A stretch of 25,483 nucleotides of DNA from DASWHF01 sp036393295. Lineage in GTDB: Bacteria; Pseudomonadota; Gammaproteobacteria; Acidiferrobacterales; UBA6901. The stretch covers positions 1 through 25,483 of the forward strand of contig DASWHF010000109.1 in the NCBI GenBank assembly GCA_036393295.1. Direction: 5' to 3'. The notes under the pieces were generated by a model. The model had not been told where the DNA came from. It ran no database searches and saw only the letters and a list, made by a program, of their open reading frames with translations. A program made the position numbers and the translations under genes. Below, piece by piece: positions 23,215 through 25,483 of this stretch. How positions within the stretch are numbered: the stretch's first letter is position 1; each line of letters begins with the position of its first letter.

Positions 23215-23859
23215 ATGCTCGAAAACATCCCGTTGTTCACCGGCCTTAAGCCCGGCGAGATCGGCGCGATCGCCGCGCACGCGGTGACGCGCAACTACCC
23301 CAAGTGCGCGGTGATCATCAACGAGGGCGAGATGTCCGACTCGCTGTATTGCATCCAGTCCGGCAAGGTGAAGGTCTACGTCAGCGACGAGGACGGCAAG
23401 GAAGTGATCCTCAACATCATGGGGCCGAACCAGTACTTCGGTGAACTGGCGCTGATCGATGACTCGCCGCGCTCGGCCTCGGTGATGACCATGGAGTCCT
23501 CGGCGCTGTCGATCGTATCCAAGGCGGCGTTCCGCGACTGCCTGGCCAAGAACCCGGACATCGCGCTCAACCTGCTGCGCTATTTCACCCAGCGCGTGCG
23601 CGGGCTGACCGAGAACGTCAAGAACCTCGCGCTGCTGGACGTCTACGGGCGCGTGGCGCGCACCCTGCTCAGCCTGGCCACACCGCGCGGCGACGGGCTG
23701 GTGATCGAGGACAAGCTCACCCAGCAGGACATCGCCAACATGGTCGGCGCCTCGCGCGAGATGGTCAGCCGCATCCTCAAGGATCTCACCGTCGGCGGTT
23801 ACATCAAGACCGAGGGCCGGCAAATCATCATCAACGAGAAGCTGCCGGCCGCCTGGTAG
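23215..23859 (+). CDS. CRP/FNR-family transcriptional regulator (cAMP-receptor-like)
   Basis: This 214-residue protein has an N-terminal cyclic-nucleotide-binding domain and a C-terminal winged helix. The phosphate-binding cassette FGELALIDDSPRSASV (75-90) has the Arg-Ser pair (86-87) that holds the cAMP phosphate in CRP. No FNR-type cysteine cluster is present. The recognition helix LTQQDIANMVGASREMVSRI carries Arg181, Glu182 and Arg186, equal to CRP Arg180, Glu181 and Arg185, so it should read TGTGA/TCACA half-sites. AGGA precedes the ATG closely (caggacATG). It is divergent from the CHASE2 cyclase, so it is the likely receiver of that enzyme's product. It could instead be the genome's general CRP. 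prmB follows after 29 nt. Confidence 0.92.
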   Translation: MLENIPLFTGLKPGEIGAIAAHAVTRNYPKCAVIINEGEMSDSLYCIQSGKVKVYVSDEDGKEVILNIMGPNQYFGELALIDDSPRSASVMTMESSALSIVSKAAFRDCLAKNPDIALNLLRYFTQRVRGLTENVKNLALLDVYGRVARTLLSLATPRGDGLVIEDKLTQQDIANMVGASREMVSRILKDLTVGGYIKTEGRQIIINEKLPAAW

Positions 23860-23888
23860 TCGCGCATCCGCAACCCGACCGACGTTAC

Positions 23889-24794
23889 ATGCCTCAACCC
23901 CCGAATCCCGTCACGCTCGCGGACTTTGTTCGTTGGGCCGAGCATGAGCTGGCCGGCGCCGGGCTTTATTACGGTCACGGCACCGACAATCCGCTGGACG
24001 AGGCCGCCTGGATCGTGGGCGCGAGCCTCGGCGTCGCGCCCGACCGGCTCGACGCCGAGCGCGACCGGCGGCTGACGCCGGCCGAGGCCGAGACCCTGCG
24101 TGCGCTCGTCGCCGCGCGCATCGAAACCCGCAAACCGGCGGCCTACCTGCTCAACGAGGCCTGGTTCGCGGGGCTCGAGTTCTACGTCGACGAGCGCGTG
24201 ATCGTGCCGCGCTCCATCATCGGCGAATTCATCGCCGAGCAATTCCAGCCGTGGATCGACGCCGGCAAGGTGCACAGCGCGCTGGATCTGTGCACCGGCA
24301 GCGGTTGCATCGCCATCGCGCTGGCGCATTATTTTCCGGAGGCCCAGGTCGACGCCGCCGACATCTCGCGCGAGGCGCTCGAGGTCGCGCGCGTCAACGT
24401 CGAGCAGCACGCTATGCAAGCGCGCGTGACGCTGATCGAGTCCGACCTGTTCGCGGCGCTGGCCGGCCGCCGCTATGACCTGATCGTCACCAACCCGCCC
24501 TACGTCGACGCCGCCGACCTCGCCGCGCTCCCCGACGAGTACCGCCACGAGCCGCAACTCGCGCTGGCCGCCGGCGACGACGGCCTGGCCGCGATCACCC
24601 GCCTCCTGCGCGACGCCCCGGACCACCTCCACCCCGACGGCGTGTTGATCGCCGAAGTCGGCAACAGCCACCTCGCCCTGGCCGAACGCTACCCCGATGT
24701 GCCGTTCACCTGGCTTACGAGCGAGAGCGGGGACGAGAGCGTGTTCCTGGTGACGGCAGCGGAGCTAGCGACGTGTCGGGAGGTTTTCGCGTAG
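23889..24794 (+). CDS. prmB: 50S ribosomal protein L3 glutamine N5-methyltransferase (PrmB)
   Basis: This 301-residue protein is of normal length for PrmB, which methylates the glutamine side-chain amide of ribosomal protein L3. It has the N-terminal helical substrate domain (about 1-95), the hairpin region with AYLLNEAWFAGLEFYVDERVIVPRS characteristic of PrmB rather than PrmC, SAM motif I ALDLCTGSGCIAIALA (about 131-146), an acidic ribose-binding Asp (VDAADIS) and catalytic NPPY at 202-205. The ATG lies 29 nt after the CRP-type gene with no good ribosome-binding site, so some coupling to the upstream gene is possible. Its 3' end overlaps, in antisense, the tail of a truncated antitoxin frame. 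Confidence 0.94.
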   Translation: MPQPPNPVTLADFVRWAEHELAGAGLYYGHGTDNPLDEAAWIVGASLGVAPDRLDAERDRRLTPAEAETLRALVAARIETRKPAAYLLNEAWFAGLEFYVDERVIVPRSIIGEFIAEQFQPWIDAGKVHSALDLCTGSGCIAIALAHYFPEAQVDAADISREALEVARVNVEQHAMQARVTLIESDLFAALAGRRYDLIVTNPPYVDAADLAALPDEYRHEPQLALAAGDDGLAAITRLLRDAPDHLHPDGVLIAEVGNSHLALAERYPDVPFTWLTSESGDESVFLVTAAELATCREVFA

Positions 24795-24909
24795 TGGCGG
24801 GCTGGCCTCCCATGCGGATCGCGACCTGCTTCTCGAGTTTCGAAGCATAGGGGTTCTTGCGCCCCTTCATCTTCGAGAAGTCGTATGCGGCTTTCATAAG
24901 CTCATCCAT
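24715..24909 (-). pseudogene. Truncated antitoxin (CopG/BrnA-like N-terminus)
   Basis: From ATG 24909 (AAGGA ribosome-binding site, 8 nt) the protein begins MDELMKAAYDFSKMKGRKNP and continues YASKLEKQVAIRMG. This resembles from memory the start of small CopG/BrnA-type antitoxins (YDFSK..., NPYAKKLKKQVTIR). At about 24815 the resemblance stops. The rest, up to the stop at 24715, is Pro/Arg/Ser-rich sequence antisense to the end of prmB. The part that would complete the ribbon-helix-helix region is missing and no toxin gene is seen beside it. I read this as a 5' antitoxin fragment left by a deletion ending next to the prmB stop. It sits 18 nt downstream of the SRPBCC gene. Confidence 0.6.
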
Positions 24910-24927
24910 GCCAATTATCCTTCGATG

Positions 24928-25374
24928 CTATTCGCGTATCTCGGTCTCGACCAACAGCGCGAGCAGCGCGAGCGACTCCTGCCACCCGAGGTAACAGGCC
25001 TCGGCCGGTATGACCTCGGGTATGCCCTCCTGCACGATGTTCACCTCGGTGCCGCAGGAGACCGGCTTCAGGACCACGGTCGTCTGCATCTCGCCGGGCA
25101 GGTTCGGGTCGTCGAACTTGTCCGAATAGCGCAGGCGTTCGTTCGGCACCAGCTCGAGGTACTGGCCGCCGAAGGCGTGGGCCTTGCCGGTGGTGAAGTT
25201 GGTGAACGACATTTTGTAGCTGCCGCCCACCTTGGCGTCCAGGTGATGCACCTTGCCGGTGAAGCCGTGCGGCGGAAGCCATTTGGCCATGGCATCGCCA
25301 TCGAGGAAGGCCCGATAGACTCTTTCGGGCGGGGCGCGGAGCACGCGGTGGAAACGGACGGTGTTTGCGGCCAT
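24928..25374 (-). CDS. SRPBCC / AHSA1-like protein
   Basis: From ATG 25374 (aggagg about 10 nt upstream) this gives 148 residues; an in-frame ATG at 25413 lacks support. The fold signature is typical of the Activator of Hsp90 ATPase 1-like SRPBCC family: N-terminal strand and helices (FHRVLRAPPERVYRAFLDGD), AMAKWLPPHGF, VGGSYKMSFTN, FGGQYLELVPNERLRYSDKF, TTVVLKPVSCGTEVNIVQEG, and a long C-terminal helix (CYLGWQESLALLALLVE). Such proteins have a hydrophobic ligand pocket, but most, including this one, have no assigned ligand. It is a cytoplasmic stand-alone gene, followed by the antitoxin remnant. Confidence 0.87.
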   Translation of the reverse strand: MAANTVRFHRVLRAPPERVYRAFLDGDAMAKWLPPHGFTGKVHHLDAKVGGSYKMSFTNFTTGKAHAFGGQYLELVPNERLRYSDKFDDPNLPGEMQTTVVLKPVSCGTEVNIVQEGIPEVIPAEACYLGWQESLALLALLVETEIRE

Positions 25375-25424
25375 GGCGACATTGCCTCCTGGTGTATGGA
25401 AACGCCCAACCAATATTATGCCTT

Positions 25425-25483
25425 AGAGCACCTAACAAAATGAGAAGCGGGCGTAGGGTGCGCCCTGCGCACCGAAATATTAA
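25425..25483. repeat. Partial second copy of the MITE-like element end, plus a GTGCGC hairpin, cut by the window edge
   Basis: agagcacctaacaaaatga (25425-25443) matches 6151-6169 at 18 of 19 positions. After this the sequence differs from the first element and contains a perfect 7-bp hairpin, ggtgcgc/gcgcacc with loop cct (25457-25473). The right end lies outside the window, so it is unknown whether this is a full element with a different interior. Confidence 0.6.

Overview
The window is high-GC, densely packed chromosomal DNA from a gammaproteobacterium. The order rhlB (divergent), trxA, rho, rpmE matches the conserved gammaproteobacterial arrangement (the rhlB/trxA/rho part is as in E. coli). 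The divergent tesA / ybbA-ybbP group is also an E. coli-type arrangement. Very high GC, MaeB-type malic enzyme, LDH-like malate dehydrogenase, a DUF3365 cytochrome and CHASE2/FecR signalling genes suggest an environmental, possibly sulfur- or metal-associated lineage rather than an enteric one. The exact taxon is my guess and is not shown by the sequence. No rRNA, tRNA, CRISPR array or intact insertion sequence was found.

Layout. 1-3.8 kb: RNA and translation housekeeping (rhlB 5' part, trxA, rho, rpmE) followed by a secreted thermonuclease-like gene whose start codon lies against the rpmE terminator. 3.8-6.2 kb: C4 metabolism (malic enzyme, malate dehydrogenase), ended by a cruciform-type MITE-like element. 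6.3-11 kb: DUF502 membrane protein, then a tandem pair of paralogous GGDEF proteins (first canonical, second degenerate but with the I-site kept), a periplasmic DUF3365 haem protein and a DUF2214 membrane protein. 11-15.8 kb: the YbbA-YbbP ABC transporter divergent from TesA, then a DUF523-DUF1722 (TudS-like) protein.

15.9-23.9 kb is the most interesting part. It holds a 73-residue TPR-like protein, a small Cys-rich lipoprotein with what looks like a decayed second copy of its tail, a 1141-residue FecR-TPR-beta-barrel fusion, a CHASE2 class III nucleotide cyclase, and a divergent CRP-type regulator. Together these could form an envelope-to-cytoplasm cyclic-nucleotide circuit: an outer-membrane or periplasmic sensor, an inner-membrane cyclase and a cAMP-type transcription factor. 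The linkage is inferred from gene order and domain content.

23.9-25.5 kb: prmB (ribosomal protein L3 methyltransferase), a truncated antitoxin remnant, an SRPBCC/AHSA1 protein, and the beginning of a second copy of the MITE-like terminal sequence at the right edge.

Repeats: a 167-bp hairpin-rich inverted repeat follows rho. A 149-bp element follows mdh, and its 19-nt end recurs at the right end of the window.
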